Source of the DNA: Devosia sp. 1566
GTDB lineage: Bacteria > Pseudomonadota > Alphaproteobacteria > Rhizobiales > Devosiaceae
Reading direction: 5' to 3'
Length of the DNA stretch: 64,000 nt
Assembly: GCF_004005995.1 (NCBI RefSeq)
Contig: NZ_CP034767.1
Location: 1,426,001-1,490,000 of the forward strand
A program made the position numbers and the translations under genes. Shown here in pieces: positions 8,809 through 17,033 of the stretch. Under the pieces are notes generated by a model that saw nothing but the letters and a program-made list of their open reading frames with translations, had not been told where the DNA came from and ran no database searches. Numbering within the stretch: position 1 is the first letter of the stretch; each line of letters begins with the position of its first letter.

Positions 8809-9621
8809 ATGAACGCCATATTGCCCCTGCTGCGCGGCGTTTATGGCGTGTGGCTGCGCGAGGTCACCCGCGCAACGCGCGATCGCGGCCAGATGATCGG
8901 CGGCGTCAGCCGCCCGCTCATCTGGCTGCTGATCCTGGGCGTCGGGCTCAATCCTTATTTCCGCGGCGAGGTCTATGGGGAGGTGCGCTATGTCATCCCC
9001 TATACCTATCTGCAGTTCCTGTTCCCCGCCGTTATCGTGCTCAACATCATGTACACCTCGATCCAGTTCGCGGTGTCGGTGATCTGGGATCGTGAATTCG
9101 GCTTTCTCCGGGAAGTGCTGGTTTCGCCCATGCCCAAGCCGCTGGTCCTGCTCGGCAAGGTGCTGGGCGGTAGCACGGTCGCGACGCTGCATGGCGCGGT
9201 GGTGCTGATCCTGGCCCGGTTTGCCGATGTCACCATGACGCCAGAACAGGTGGTGACGGCTCTGGCCTTCATGTTCCTGCTGTCCTTCGGGCTGACCTGC
9301 TTTGGGGTGATCCTCGCGGCTCGGGTGCGCAGTTTTGAAGGCTTCGGGGTTTTCTCCAACACGCTGATTCTGCCGCTTTATTTCACCTCGTCCTCGGTGT
9401 TTCCGCTCGACCCGGCCCTCAGCCGCACCCAGACCACCGCCAGCTACCCGGAATGGCTGGTGTTCCTGGTGCAAATCAATCCGATCACCTATGCGGTCGA
9501 TACGCTGCGAGGGGTGCTGATCGGCTTTAATCAGTTCACGCCCAGCTATGGCCCCGCGATCGTGGTCGGCATGGCCATCGCGTTCTTTGTGCTGGCCCTC
9601 GTGGATTTCGGCCGGTCATGA
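8809..9621 (+). CDS. ABC-2 type permease of the PQQ alcohol dehydrogenase locus
   Basis: A 270-residue inner-membrane protein with six hydrophobic segments of the ABC-2 (DrrB/PedC-like) type, the partner of the ATPase upstream. Typical motifs are TRATRDRGQMIGGVSRPLIW near the N-terminus and the later VLVSPMPKPLVLLGKVLGG. The frame is open to 8677, but the ATG at 8809 gives the family N-terminus. A 91-base gap separates it from the ATPase stop. Its stop overlaps the next start by four bases (ATGA), suggesting translational coupling. Confidence 0.87.
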   Translation: MNAILPLLRGVYGVWLREVTRATRDRGQMIGGVSRPLIWLLILGVGLNPYFRGEVYGEVRYVIPYTYLQFLFPAVIVLNIMYTSIQFAVSVIWDREFGFLREVLVSPMPKPLVLLGKVLGGSTVATLHGAVVLILARFADVTMTPEQVVTALAFMFLLSFGLTCFGVILAARVRSFEGFGVFSNTLILPLYFTSSSVFPLDPALSRTQTTASYPEWLVFLVQINPITYAVDTLRGVLIGFNQFTPSYGPAIVVGMAIAFFVLALVDFGRS

Positions 9622-10442
9622 GCACGAAGCGCCCGCATCGCTGGCTGCGGGCAGCGGCCAACCTCGCGCTGATCGCGGCGCTGCTGTTTGCCGTGAGCTT
9701 CCTGCCGCCCGACACTTCGCTCAAGGAGCGGCGGCAGGCGGGGGTCCTCAAACTCTGCGTCCCCCCGCGCTATCCGCCTCTGGTCACCGGTGATCCCGCG
9801 CAACCTGGGTTCGACATCGAGCTGGCCCAGCATATCGCCGATTTCATCGGTGTTCGGCTCATCGTCAATGCCCTCCCATCGATGGGCCGCGACTTCAATC
9901 CACGCAATTGGCAACTTTCCCGCGCCCAGTGCGACATGATCGCGGGTGGCCTGACCGACACGCTGCAAACGCGCGGGTTTCTCCAGACCATCCCCACCAC
10001 GGCCGAAACCGGCTGGGTGGCTATCGCGCCCAACGGAGAACTGCCATCTGGGGGTGCTGCCGCGGCCGTGCTGCCGGGCTCCAGCGGTCTTGACCGCCTG
10101 GCCCTGTCGAGCTGGCTGCGCGCGCACGGACTGCGGCCCGTATTGGTCAGCGGCCCCGATGAGCTGACCCGTGCGCTAAGCGAGGGGAGGGCGCAGGTGG
10201 GATTTGCCGAGCGATTCGCGGCGAGCGCCATTGGGAGCCTGCCGCCTGACTTCACGCTGTCATGGCTCCCGGCGCAGGATCTGCCGCGCTACCAGATGGC
10301 TCTCGGCTTGTGGAAAGGCGACCAGACGCTGATGCGCGCCGTTCGGGCGGCAATGGAGCACCTGCAGGAAAGCGGATCCCTCGATAATCTGCGGGAACGC
10401 TACAGGCTAGGCGGGGTTCTTCCTGAACAAGGCTCATTGTAG
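9618..10442 (+). CDS. MoxJ-like quinoprotein-associated substrate-binding protein
   Basis: A 274-residue exported protein with an N-terminal hydrophobic signal/anchor (AAANLALIAALLFAVSFL) and a type II periplasmic-binding fold (LKLCVPPRYPPLVT, GFDIELAQHIADFIGVRL). This is the group annotated as quinoprotein dehydrogenase-associated ABC substrate-binding proteins. In methylotrophs MoxJ-type proteins help maturation or activation of methanol dehydrogenase rather than solute uptake. It overlaps the permease stop by four bases. A 161-base gap with no visible terminator separates it from the cytochrome gene. Confidence 0.82.
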   Translation: MSTKRPHRWLRAAANLALIAALLFAVSFLPPDTSLKERRQAGVLKLCVPPRYPPLVTGDPAQPGFDIELAQHIADFIGVRLIVNALPSMGRDFNPRNWQLSRAQCDMIAGGLTDTLQTRGFLQTIPTTAETGWVAIAPNGELPSGGAAAAVLPGSSGLDRLALSSWLRAHGLRPVLVSGPDELTRALSEGRAQVGFAERFAASAIGSLPPDFTLSWLPAQDLPRYQMALGLWKGDQTLMRAVRAAMEHLQESGSLDNLRERYRLGGVLPEQGSL

Positions 10443-10603
10443 CTATACGCGAAAGCAATCTGAACTTCGCATCGTTACGCCTCAGTTACCTATTGAAGCC
10501 GGCGGGTTTGAGGTTTAGGCGTGCCGGTGCAACGATATGACCACTATCGCTTCGGGCGCGCTCACGGGCGTGCCATCCAACTCACCACCTTTGGGAGGTT
10601 ATC

Positions 10604-11218
10604 GTGATCGAAAGATCCAAAGGGCTATTTGTCAGCGCCACATTGTTGTCGCTGACCCTCGGGCTGCTTGGGAGTGGCGCTGCCACTGCCGCCGGCTTTA
10701 CGGCGGAACAAGCGGAAGCGGGGAAGTCCTCGTACGATTCCAACTGCGCACAATGCCACGGCTTCCAGCTTGAGGGCCCCGATGCCCCCGGCTTGGCCGG
10801 ACGCGACGTAATGCAGAACTGGTATACCGCTGCCGGTCTTTATGACTTCATCAGCGTCGCCATGCCGCCTTCGGCCCCCGGCCTGCTCGGCGAAGACGTC
10901 TATGTCAACATCGTCGCCTACATCATGTCGTTCAACGGCGCTCAGCCCGGGGACACGCCCATGACTGCCGATCCGGAACTGTTGGCATCCATCTCGCTGC
11001 CGGAAGAAACCGCAGCTGGCGCCGCTGCCACGCCGTCTGCTCCGGCTGAAGCTGCGACTGCCACGCCGGAGACGACCGTGCCGCAGGCCTTCACCTGGGG
11101 CAAGCAATTGCCTGGTGGCGCGCCACCAGCGGCAGCAGCTGCGCCTACTGCGGCGGCTGAACCGGCCGTTCCGCAGGCTTTCACCTATGGCAAGCCATTG
11201 CCCGGGGCAACCAACTAA
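10604..11218 (+). CDS. Periplasmic c-type cytochrome with duplicated C-terminal motif
   Basis: A 204-residue exported cytochrome c, probably the electron acceptor of the PQQ dehydrogenase encoded 48 bases downstream. It has a signal peptide of about 30 residues and one heme site, CAQCH (C48, C51, H52). The likely axial Met is in VAMPPSAPG. After the heme domain comes an Ala/Pro/Thr-rich linker carrying two near-identical 13-residue motifs, VPQAFTWGKQLPG (from residue 159) and VPQAFTYGKPLPG (from residue 189). The start is GTG at 10604 with GGGAGG upstream. Confidence 0.85.
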   Translation: MIERSKGLFVSATLLSLTLGLLGSGAATAAGFTAEQAEAGKSSYDSNCAQCHGFQLEGPDAPGLAGRDVMQNWYTAAGLYDFISVAMPPSAPGLLGEDVYVNIVAYIMSFNGAQPGDTPMTADPELLASISLPEETAAGAAATPSAPAEAATATPETTVPQAFTWGKQLPGGAPPAAAAAPTAAAEPAVPQAFTYGKPLPGATN

Positions 11219-11266
11219 CTCACTGCATCTAAGCGCGTCCGCGACGCGCACCATTGGAGAGAATCG

Positions 11267-13024
11267 ATGAAAATCGGTGTTTTGAAATCAGTCTTGGTGG
11301 CGACGACAGCCATGATGGCATTGTCCGGCGCAGCTTTCGCCCAGGGCGTGCGCGAAGACTACAAGCCCGTCACCGAAGAAATGCTGGAAAACCCTCCAGC
11401 TGAAGAATGGCTGATGTGGCGTGGCACCCGCGACAACCAGGGCTACAGCCCGCTCGATCTGGTCAACAAGGACACGGTCAAGGATCTCGAACTCGCTTGG
11501 GCCTGGCCTATGGCTGAAGCCGGCATCCAGGAAACCGCTCCCCTGGTGCATGACGGCGTAATGTTCCTGCAGACCAGCAACGCTATCGTCGAGGCGCTCG
11601 ACGCCAAGACCGGCGACCTGATCTGGCAGTACCGCCATGCCATGCCCGAGATCCCGACCTCGTGGAGCTACCAGGCCAACCAGGCTCGCCGCCAGAAGAA
11701 CTCGATCGCTCTTTATGAGGACAAGATCGTTCTGACCACGCCCGACGCCAAGATCGTCATGCTCAACGCAGCAGACGGCAAGGTTGTGTGGGAAAAGCAG
11801 GTTCTCGATTACAACCTGGGCTATTCCTACACGATTGGGCCGCTGATCGTTAAGGACAAGATCATCTCGGCCATCTCGGGCTGCTCGATCGCCGGCACCG
11901 CCGGTGGTTGCTTTATCCTGGCTCACGACGCCAACACTGGCGAAGAGCTGTGGCGCTTCAACACCATCGATGACCCCAACAATCCTGAGCAGCAGGCAAG
12001 CTGGGGCGAAGTGCCGCCGGAAAACCGTTGGGGCGGTACGCCCTGGGCAACCGGTGCCTATGACGCTCGCACCAACACCACCTTCTGGGGCATTGGTATG
12101 CCCGGCCCCTATGCCGAGCTGATCCGCGGTTCGGGTGACGGCAACGTGCTCTACACCAACTCGACCCTGGCTCTCGACGCCGATACGGGCGAGCTGAAGT
12201 GGTACTACCAGCACCTGCCGCGCGATAACTGGGATCTGGACAGCCCGTTTGAGCGTATCCTGGTTGACCAGGAAATCGACGGCGAGATGCATCACCTGCT
12301 GATCAGCGTTCCCGGCAAGAACGGCATCGCCTTCGGCCTTGACCGCGACACTGGCAAGTATCTGTGGCACAAGGAAACCGTTGTTCAGAACGTCGTCACC
12401 GGCGTTGATCCTGACGGCACCGTGCACATCAACGAGGACCTGATCTCCGAAGCCGTTGGCCAGGAACACCTGGTGTGTACTTCGGTGTCGGGCGGCAAGC
12501 TCTGGCAGGCCGGCTCCTACAGCCCGCTGACCCAGACCTTCTTCGTGCCCCTGACCGAGGCTTGCAACACCGTTGCGCCGACCCAGACCGAATTCACCGC
12601 CGGCAATGCCGTTGGTGCGGTCAAGTTCGGCCCGCGCGTTCTGCCTGAGGGCATCACCGATGCCGGCCTGCTGCAGGCGCTGGACATCAACCCGATTCAG
12701 GCCGAATCCAAGTGGCAGGCGCGTGAGCGTCCGTCCATGACCAGCTCGGTTCTGGCAACCGGCGGTGGTCTGGTGTTCGGCGGCGACGCTGCCCGCTACG
12801 TCAAGGCCTGGGATCAGGACACCGGCGAAGTGCTCTGGGAACAGCGCCTGAACGCCCCGATCGGTGGTTACCCAATGACCTACGAGATCGACGGCGAGCA
12901 GTATGTCGCCATCCCAACCGGCTACAGCAACTCGGCGAGCTCGATCTCCTCGGCCTTCCCCGAGATCCCGCTGCCGACCGGTTCGGGCAACTCGGTCTTC
13001 GTCTACAAGCTGCCGAAGGAATAA
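11267..13024 (+). CDS. PQQ-dependent alcohol dehydrogenase, predicted lanthanide type
   Basis: A 585-residue periplasmic quinoprotein of the methanol/ethanol dehydrogenase family, which oxidises alcohols and passes electrons to cytochrome c. It has a signal peptide (ending SGAAFA), the eight-bladed propeller with Trp-docking repeats (for example LDADTGELKWYYQHLP) and the active-site segment RDNWDLDS. The catalytic Asp is D323. D325 two residues later is the extra Asp that marks lanthanide-dependent enzymes, where calcium enzymes have Ala, Ser or Thr. The vicinal Cys-Cys pair found in classic enzymes is absent. GGAGAGAATCG precedes the ATG. XoxF, ExaF/PedH or another clade cannot be settled without a tree. 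Confidence 0.9.
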   Translation: MKIGVLKSVLVATTAMMALSGAAFAQGVREDYKPVTEEMLENPPAEEWLMWRGTRDNQGYSPLDLVNKDTVKDLELAWAWPMAEAGIQETAPLVHDGVMFLQTSNAIVEALDAKTGDLIWQYRHAMPEIPTSWSYQANQARRQKNSIALYEDKIVLTTPDAKIVMLNAADGKVVWEKQVLDYNLGYSYTIGPLIVKDKIISAISGCSIAGTAGGCFILAHDANTGEELWRFNTIDDPNNPEQQASWGEVPPENRWGGTPWATGAYDARTNTTFWGIGMPGPYAELIRGSGDGNVLYTNSTLALDADTGELKWYYQHLPRDNWDLDSPFERILVDQEIDGEMHHLLISVPGKNGIAFGLDRDTGKYLWHKETVVQNVVTGVDPDGTVHINEDLISEAVGQEHLVCTSVSGGKLWQAGSYSPLTQTFFVPLTEACNTVAPTQTEFTAGNAVGAVKFGPRVLPEGITDAGLLQALDINPIQAESKWQARERPSMTSSVLATGGGLVFGGDAARYVKAWDQDTGEVLWEQRLNAPIGGYPMTYEIDGEQYVAIPTGYSNSASSISSAFPEIPLPTGSGNSVFVYKLPKE

Positions 13025-13043
13025 GCTTCCGGCGCGATCAATT

Positions 13044-13073
13044 GAAAGGGGCTTCGGCCCCTTTCTTTATTTT
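13044..13073 (+). terminator. Rho-independent terminator or attenuator
   Basis: Stem GAAAGGGGC / GCCCCTTTC closed by a TTCG tetraloop and followed by TTTATTTT. It lies between the PQQ dehydrogenase stop and the next gene, only 11 bases before that start, so it could set the high-dehydrogenase, low-accessory expression ratio by partial read-through. Confidence 0.8.
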
Positions 13074-13083
13074 GGAGAACCTC

Positions 13084-13908
13084 ATGCTTCGCACTCTCGC
13101 GCTTTCAATGGCGCTGCTGCTGTCTGGCCAGGCCTTGGCCCAAACCAGCAGCGTGCCGGGTGAACTGCTCGACAATTCGCGCCGCCAGAACGGCGACCAG
13201 ATCAATGTCTGCTTTGACACCAGCAGCGTCATCAGCGCTTTCGACCACGACGTCGCCCAGGCCATTGGGGATGCGCTGTTCCTGCAGGTCAACGTCAAGG
13301 AAGGCTTTGGCGGCTTTCCGGTAAACGGCGATGGCTTCATGGACGAGCTGATGCTGGCCATGAACAACACCTGCGACATGTTCATGGGTGTTTCGGTGCA
13401 AACCAACTCGCCCTTTCCCGAATGGGCTGCCGTGACCCGTCCCTATGCCACCATTCCGTTCGTGCTTGCGGTGGAGGATGCCAATTGGAATAGCTGGGCC
13501 GACATTCCGCATGACCGCAAGATCGGCACCGCGCTGCAAAGCGTGGGCGAGCTGGTGTATATCACCTGGTCGCTGCAGCAGCCCGAAGCCGAGCGCTGGA
13601 AGCGTTTGCCCTATGCGGACAATTCACTAATGGCCAAGCGCGTGCTCGATGGCACGCTTGGTGGCATGCTGCTCTGGCAGCCCGCGCTGCGCAAGCTCCA
13701 GAGCGAGGTGCCTGAGGCCGCGGCTTTGCGGGTGATTGAACTTGCCCCGGTGCCTGCGACCGCGATCAAGGTCGGCGCCGTGGTCTCGAGCCGGGACGCC
13801 TTCTTGCGCACCCAGGTTGACCAGGCCATCGACGCCCTTGTTGCCGACGGCACTATCCAGACCTTGCTGGACAAATATGGCTATACCGGCCAGGCCGGCG
13901 ATCAATAA
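13084..13908 (+). CDS. Second MoxJ-like quinoprotein-associated periplasmic protein
   Basis: A 274-residue exported protein with a Sec signal (LRTLALSMALLLSGQALA) and a periplasmic-binding fold (DQINVCFDTSSVISAFDHDVA, DMFMGVSVQTNSPFPEWAAV). It is related to MoxJ-like proteins and distinct in sequence from the one at 9618. It probably helps maturation or electron transfer of the adjacent dehydrogenase, inferred from position. The start at 13084 follows TTGGAGAACCTC. The in-frame upstream extension would run through the terminator hairpin. Confidence 0.8.
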   Translation: MLRTLALSMALLLSGQALAQTSSVPGELLDNSRRQNGDQINVCFDTSSVISAFDHDVAQAIGDALFLQVNVKEGFGGFPVNGDGFMDELMLAMNNTCDMFMGVSVQTNSPFPEWAAVTRPYATIPFVLAVEDANWNSWADIPHDRKIGTALQSVGELVYITWSLQQPEAERWKRLPYADNSLMAKRVLDGTLGGMLLWQPALRKLQSEVPEAAALRVIELAPVPATAIKVGAVVSSRDAFLRTQVDQAIDALVADGTIQTLLDKYGYTGQAGDQ

Positions 13909-13916
13909 CTGATCCT

Positions 13917-13941
13917 GCGCGTGAGCCAATGGCTCACGCGC
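13917..13941. terminator. Strong hairpin between convergent genes
   Basis: Perfect 11-base inverted repeat (GCGCGTGAGCC / GGCTCACGCGC) with a 3-base loop between the MoxJ-like gene and the minus-strand membrane protein gene. It lacks a clear T-run, so intrinsic termination is less certain. Confidence 0.5.
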
Positions 13942-13952
13942 CAGTTGTTGGC

Positions 13953-14546
13953 TTAGCCCAGCAGCTGGGCCATCGCAGCGGGCAGCCAGCCCGTCACGAG
14001 CAGCACAACAAGACCTGCCAGCACGAACGGCTCCCACCGGCGGATCTTCTTTTCCGCCTCTGGAAAGGCCGCCTGCAGGAACAAGCCCCCAACGAGCCCT
14101 GGGAGCGGCAGGATGTTCAGGATGGTTGTAGCCAAGGTAATGCGCTGCAACTCCAGCACCACCCCAAGCACGGCGTAGCCGCCGGTGCGGGGGAGGGCGA
14201 CCTGCAGCAGCGGCCGTAGCCACCACAGCAGCGGGATCAACAGCAACACCGCTGCGAGCCCAAGGATCGCGACTGCCGCAGCGCGAAGGCGGCTGTTGCC
14301 GCTGCCGTCTACGTCCAGCCACATAGAGCGAATCCACCCCATCTGAAACAGCGTCCCCATCGCCAGCCCCCAGACCGACAGATGGGCAAAGGGATTGGCG
14401 GTCAGCCGACCTTCATGCTTGGGGCGCAGGAAACCGAGCAGCCGCGCAAACAGCGCCAGCAGGCCACCCAGCACCGCCGTATAAATCAGGAAAGCCCCAA
14501 TGCGGGAGGCGAGCAAACCCACGGTCAGTTCGTTCAGCAGGCCCAA
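13953..14546 (-). CDS. Degenerate site-2-protease-like membrane protein
   Basis: A 197-residue protein with about five transmembrane segments. Residues 46-56 read GRLTANPFAHL, close to the GRLTLNPxxHxDPxG signature that follows the zinc site in M50 site-2 proteases. Residues 144-153 read NILPLPGLVG, close to NLLPxPPLDG. The catalytic residues are missing: no HExxH is present where expected (about residues 26-34), and the metal-binding Asp is replaced by Val152. I infer a non-proteolytic paralogue. It is convergent with the PQQ locus. Alternatively it is an unrelated membrane protein with chance similarity. Confidence 0.6.
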   Translation of the reverse strand: MGLLNELTVGLLASRIGAFLIYTAVLGGLLALFARLLGFLRPKHEGRLTANPFAHLSVWGLAMGTLFQMGWIRSMWLDVDGSGNSRLRAAAVAILGLAAVLLLIPLLWWLRPLLQVALPRTGGYAVLGVVLELQRITLATTILNILPLPGLVGGLFLQAAFPEAEKKIRRWEPFVLAGLVVLLVTGWLPAAMAQLLG

Positions 14547-14596
14547 CTGACTTTGTCCTCTCGTCGCGTCCAGGTTCGTGCTGCTGAAACACGATG

Positions 14597-14630
14597 CCGG
14601 CGCTCACTTCAAGTGGGAAGTGAGCGCCGG
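14597..14630 (-). terminator. Hairpin downstream of the hydrolase gene
   Basis: A 14-base perfect stem (CCGGCGCTCACTTC / GAAGTGAGCGCCGG) with a 6-base loop, 24 bases after the hydrolase stop on the minus strand. There is no strong T-run. It probably ends hydrolase transcription before the next minus-strand gene. Confidence 0.55.
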
Positions 14631-14654
14631 GATTGTTTGCCCAAGCCGAAAAAC

Positions 14655-15812
14655 TTAGCCGAAGCTTGGTGTCGTCTGCGAGCCAGTGCGCCCCGTTGCC
14701 AGCGCGGCGGCAGCAAAGTCGGCGATGGCCGGATTGTAAACGTCCGACCGCTCGAGAAAGCCCATATGGTTCACGCCTTCGATCTTCCGCAGCGTGGCGG
14801 TTGGCGTGTATCCGGCGATGGTTTCGCTCGCGACCGGCTTGGTCACGATGTCGACCTCGCCTGCCAGCACCAGAACTGGCACCTGCAGCTTTGCGGTTGC
14901 GCCCGTTGCATCCCAGCGGAACATCGCCAGATTGCCATCGGCGATAGCGGCCTGGGAATTGCGCGTGCTAAGCAGCGTGGTGTGATCAAGCTGGCTGCGC
15001 GTCACGTATTTGCCAAAACCCAGACGATTGGCCATATGCGCGGTGCCGCTGAGATAGCTCTGCCATGCACTCAGCTGGCTGAGGGGCAACAGCCATTTGG
15101 TCAGCGTCATCAGGGGCTCCAACACCGGGAAGCGCAGCGCTTGCATGAGGCGCGGCAAGATCATGGTCTTGAGCGGGTTGGTATAGGTGGTGTTGACCAG
15201 AACTACCCCGGCCACTTTGGTGTCGAACACCCCCGCATGGTCACGCGCCAGGGTCTGGATGGTCATGCCACCAATGCTGTGCCCAACCAACACGACGCGA
15301 GTTGCACCGGTCCAGGCGATCACTGCGGCCAGATCAGCCGCGAATGCTTCCAGGCTGATCTCGCCACGCGATTTCCCTAGCCCGGGCAGATCCCAGCTGA
15401 CGACCCGGAACTGCTGGCCCAGATCGCGTTTGGCGTAATTCCAGATCGTGCTGTCCATGCTCCAGCCATGGGTCAGGATGATTGTTTCGCCGCCGGGTGC
15501 CCCTGCCTGCTCCACATAAAGCTGGGCGCCGTTTGGCGCCTCGATGGTGGTGCCATTGCCACGGACCGGAGCAGTACGATCCTTGTCGGCACCCGCCAGC
15601 AGCAGAACCACCAGCGGTCGACCCAGAAAGGAAAAGGCGAGGCCAGCCAGCCCCACCCACAGCAGCCAGTCCTCGCGCACCCGCACAATCGTGCCGTCGG
15701 TTTGGCGGACGAGATCGCCATCCCACCACGACCACAGCAGATAGCCAGCCGCAATCAGGATGGCGAGGGAGATGAGGTTGGCGAGAAAGCGGAACAGAAA
15801 TTGAAGCGGCAT
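14655..15812 (-). CDS. Membrane-anchored alpha/beta hydrolase
   Basis: A 385-residue protein. Two N-terminal hydrophobic segments (LFRFLANLISLAILIAAGYLL and LLWVGLAGLAFSFL) anchor an alpha/beta hydrolase domain from about residue 90. The oxyanion motif is LTHGWSMDSTIWNY, the nucleophile elbow VGHSIGGM (Ser), the acid is Asp in LAGEVDIVTKP, and the catalytic His is in GVNHMGFLE. A complete triad suggests an active esterase, lipase or similar enzyme; substrate unknown. ATG 15812 follows a weak AAGGG. It is isolated between hairpins. Confidence 0.83.
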   Translation of the reverse strand: MPLQFLFRFLANLISLAILIAAGYLLWSWWDGDLVRQTDGTIVRVREDWLLWVGLAGLAFSFLGRPLVVLLLAGADKDRTAPVRGNGTTIEAPNGAQLYVEQAGAPGGETIILTHGWSMDSTIWNYAKRDLGQQFRVVSWDLPGLGKSRGEISLEAFAADLAAVIAWTGATRVVLVGHSIGGMTIQTLARDHAGVFDTKVAGVVLVNTTYTNPLKTMILPRLMQALRFPVLEPLMTLTKWLLPLSQLSAWQSYLSGTAHMANRLGFGKYVTRSQLDHTTLLSTRNSQAAIADGNLAMFRWDATGATAKLQVPVLVLAGEVDIVTKPVASETIAGYTPTATLRKIEGVNHMGFLERSDVYNPAIADFAAAALATGRTGSQTTPSFG

Positions 15813-16196
15813 GGGAACCCTTGCGGTAAAGCCTTGTGCAAGGGGTAATCGCCTCGATGCCTGAATGTTCCGGCCTGTTCTATGCTAGTGCGGCTTGCCC
15901 GCCACTCTCAGGCCGGGGTGAGGCTATATGCGGTGGCCATGAAGGCCAGCGAGAGAACAAAAAGGCTGGTCAGGAGAAGCGTGCGACGCATGAGGAGGGT
16001 TCCGGCTTGCCCCGGGCTTAGGACCCACAGCTGTCGGGGTCCAACCCCATCGCGTCGTAACCCTAACCGGTATTGTTAGCGTGGACAAACCGGCCGCCTG
16101 GGGCACTGGCCCATTGCAGCCCAAATCCCGAAATGCAAACGGCGGCCGCTGTCCGAGGACAACGACCGCCGCAATCACACCAACCAGCACCGTCGC
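15813..16196. other. Gene-poor stretch
   Basis: No convincing gene is visible here. The only hint is a 27-residue minus-strand frame at 15908-15991 (MRRTLLLTSLFVLSLAFMA, then a short tail), which looks like a signal or membrane peptide but has no ribosome-binding site. Longer frames on either strand have unlikely compositions. Confidence 0.5.
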
Positions 16197-16544
16197 CTAT
16201 TGGTCGCCGCGTTCCAACTCGAGCACGAAGTGGAGCATGGCTTCACGCAGGTGCAGCAAACGAGCGCGGGCGTGATAGCTCGCCTCGAGCGCGGCCTTGC
16301 TTTCGCGCAGCTTCTGCTGCTCGAGTTCGATGGTCTGGTCGAGATTGGTGATCTGGGTGTGCAGCATTTCGAGCTGGGTGCGGTGGCTCATGATGTTGTG
16401 GTCGAATTCATCGCGCCCATGCATGTCTACATAACGCGTTGCGCCAAGGTCCTTGGTAGGAGCCCGGTTCTGGCGCAGGAATTCTGGAGATGCATTTGCG
16501 TTGAGTGCAGCCGCTGCCGCCTTGTTGTCGAGTTCAGTTGCCAT
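16197..16544 (-). CDS. Small coiled-coil protein
   Basis: A 115-residue cytoplasmic protein. The N-terminal third is Ala/Asn-rich. From about residue 48 the sequence is a long amphipathic helix (QLEMLHTQITNLDQTIELEQ and onward) that should form a coiled coil. No known domain is recognised. ATG 16544 has CGGAGGATACACA upstream; the longer frame to 16571 has no ribosome-binding site. The gene stands alone. Confidence 0.65.
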   Translation of the reverse strand: MATELDNKAAAAALNANASPEFLRQNRAPTKDLGATRYVDMHGRDEFDHNIMSHRTQLEMLHTQITNLDQTIELEQQKLRESKAALEASYHARARLLHLREAMLHFVLELERGDQ

Positions 16545-16774
16545 TGTGTATCCTCCGGCTTGAGTGGCCATGTTGGTGTGGTTGTGAATAACCGTGAATT
16601 GCTTGTTGCACGGCGAAAAGTGGCGATCCAGCAGTGACTTAACCAGTGGTTAATCTTAACCAAATGCTTGCTGGCTTAAGTCCGCGATACGGACCTGTTA
16701 ACGCCGGTGTATTTTTGGTGAATAACCCCGGCGCCGCCCTTCCAAGGTTGTGCGACTCTGTTACAGTTTTCTCC

Positions 16775-16987
16775 ATGGCAAACCGATATATCCTCAATTC
16801 CGACGCCGATGGTTCGTTCTCGATCGTCGACATGTTCACGGGCTGGAACGCCCGACATGTCGGGCGTGAACTCACCCGTATTCCCGCTCATATGGCGCAA
16901 TCTGGCCTCGCACTCATGAATGCGCTTGATGCGGCAGAGCGTTTGGAACACAGCAAGCCGGTCGAAGCCAGTCGCAGCCGGACCTAG
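16775..16987 (+). CDS. Small hypothetical protein, 70 aa
   Basis: A 70-residue polar protein starting MANRYILNSDADGSFSIVDM, with a motif GWNARHVGRELTRIP and a helical end. Family not recognised. The residues before Met at 16775 in the same frame read as unlikely protein and include strong AT-rich promoter-like sequence, so I begin at 16775. It is convergent with the response regulator gene, with a hairpin between them. Confidence 0.55.
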   Translation: MANRYILNSDADGSFSIVDMFTGWNARHVGRELTRIPAHMAQSGLALMNALDAAERLEHSKPVEASRSRT

Positions 16988-16997
16988 CGTTAATAGA

Positions 16998-17017
16998 GCC
17001 ACCCTGAACAGGGTGGC
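16998..17017. terminator. Hairpin between convergent genes
   Basis: Inverted repeat GCCACCCTG / CAGGGTGGC with a very short loop, between the 70-residue protein gene and the response regulator gene. T-runs are weak (AGTCTT), so this is a moderate terminator candidate on either strand. Confidence 0.45.
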
Positions 17018-17033
17018 CCGAGTCTTAACAGCG

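Noticed and set aside
11288..12469. 393-residue antisense frame opposite the PQQ dehydrogenase
   Set aside because: It is a shadow of a long GC-rich gene, with no motifs and no ribosome-binding site. The same holds for long antisense frames at 49298-50254 and 52037-53053.
15908..15991. 27-residue membrane peptide on the minus strand
   Set aside because: Composition is suggestive, but there is no ribosome-binding site and no neighbour support.
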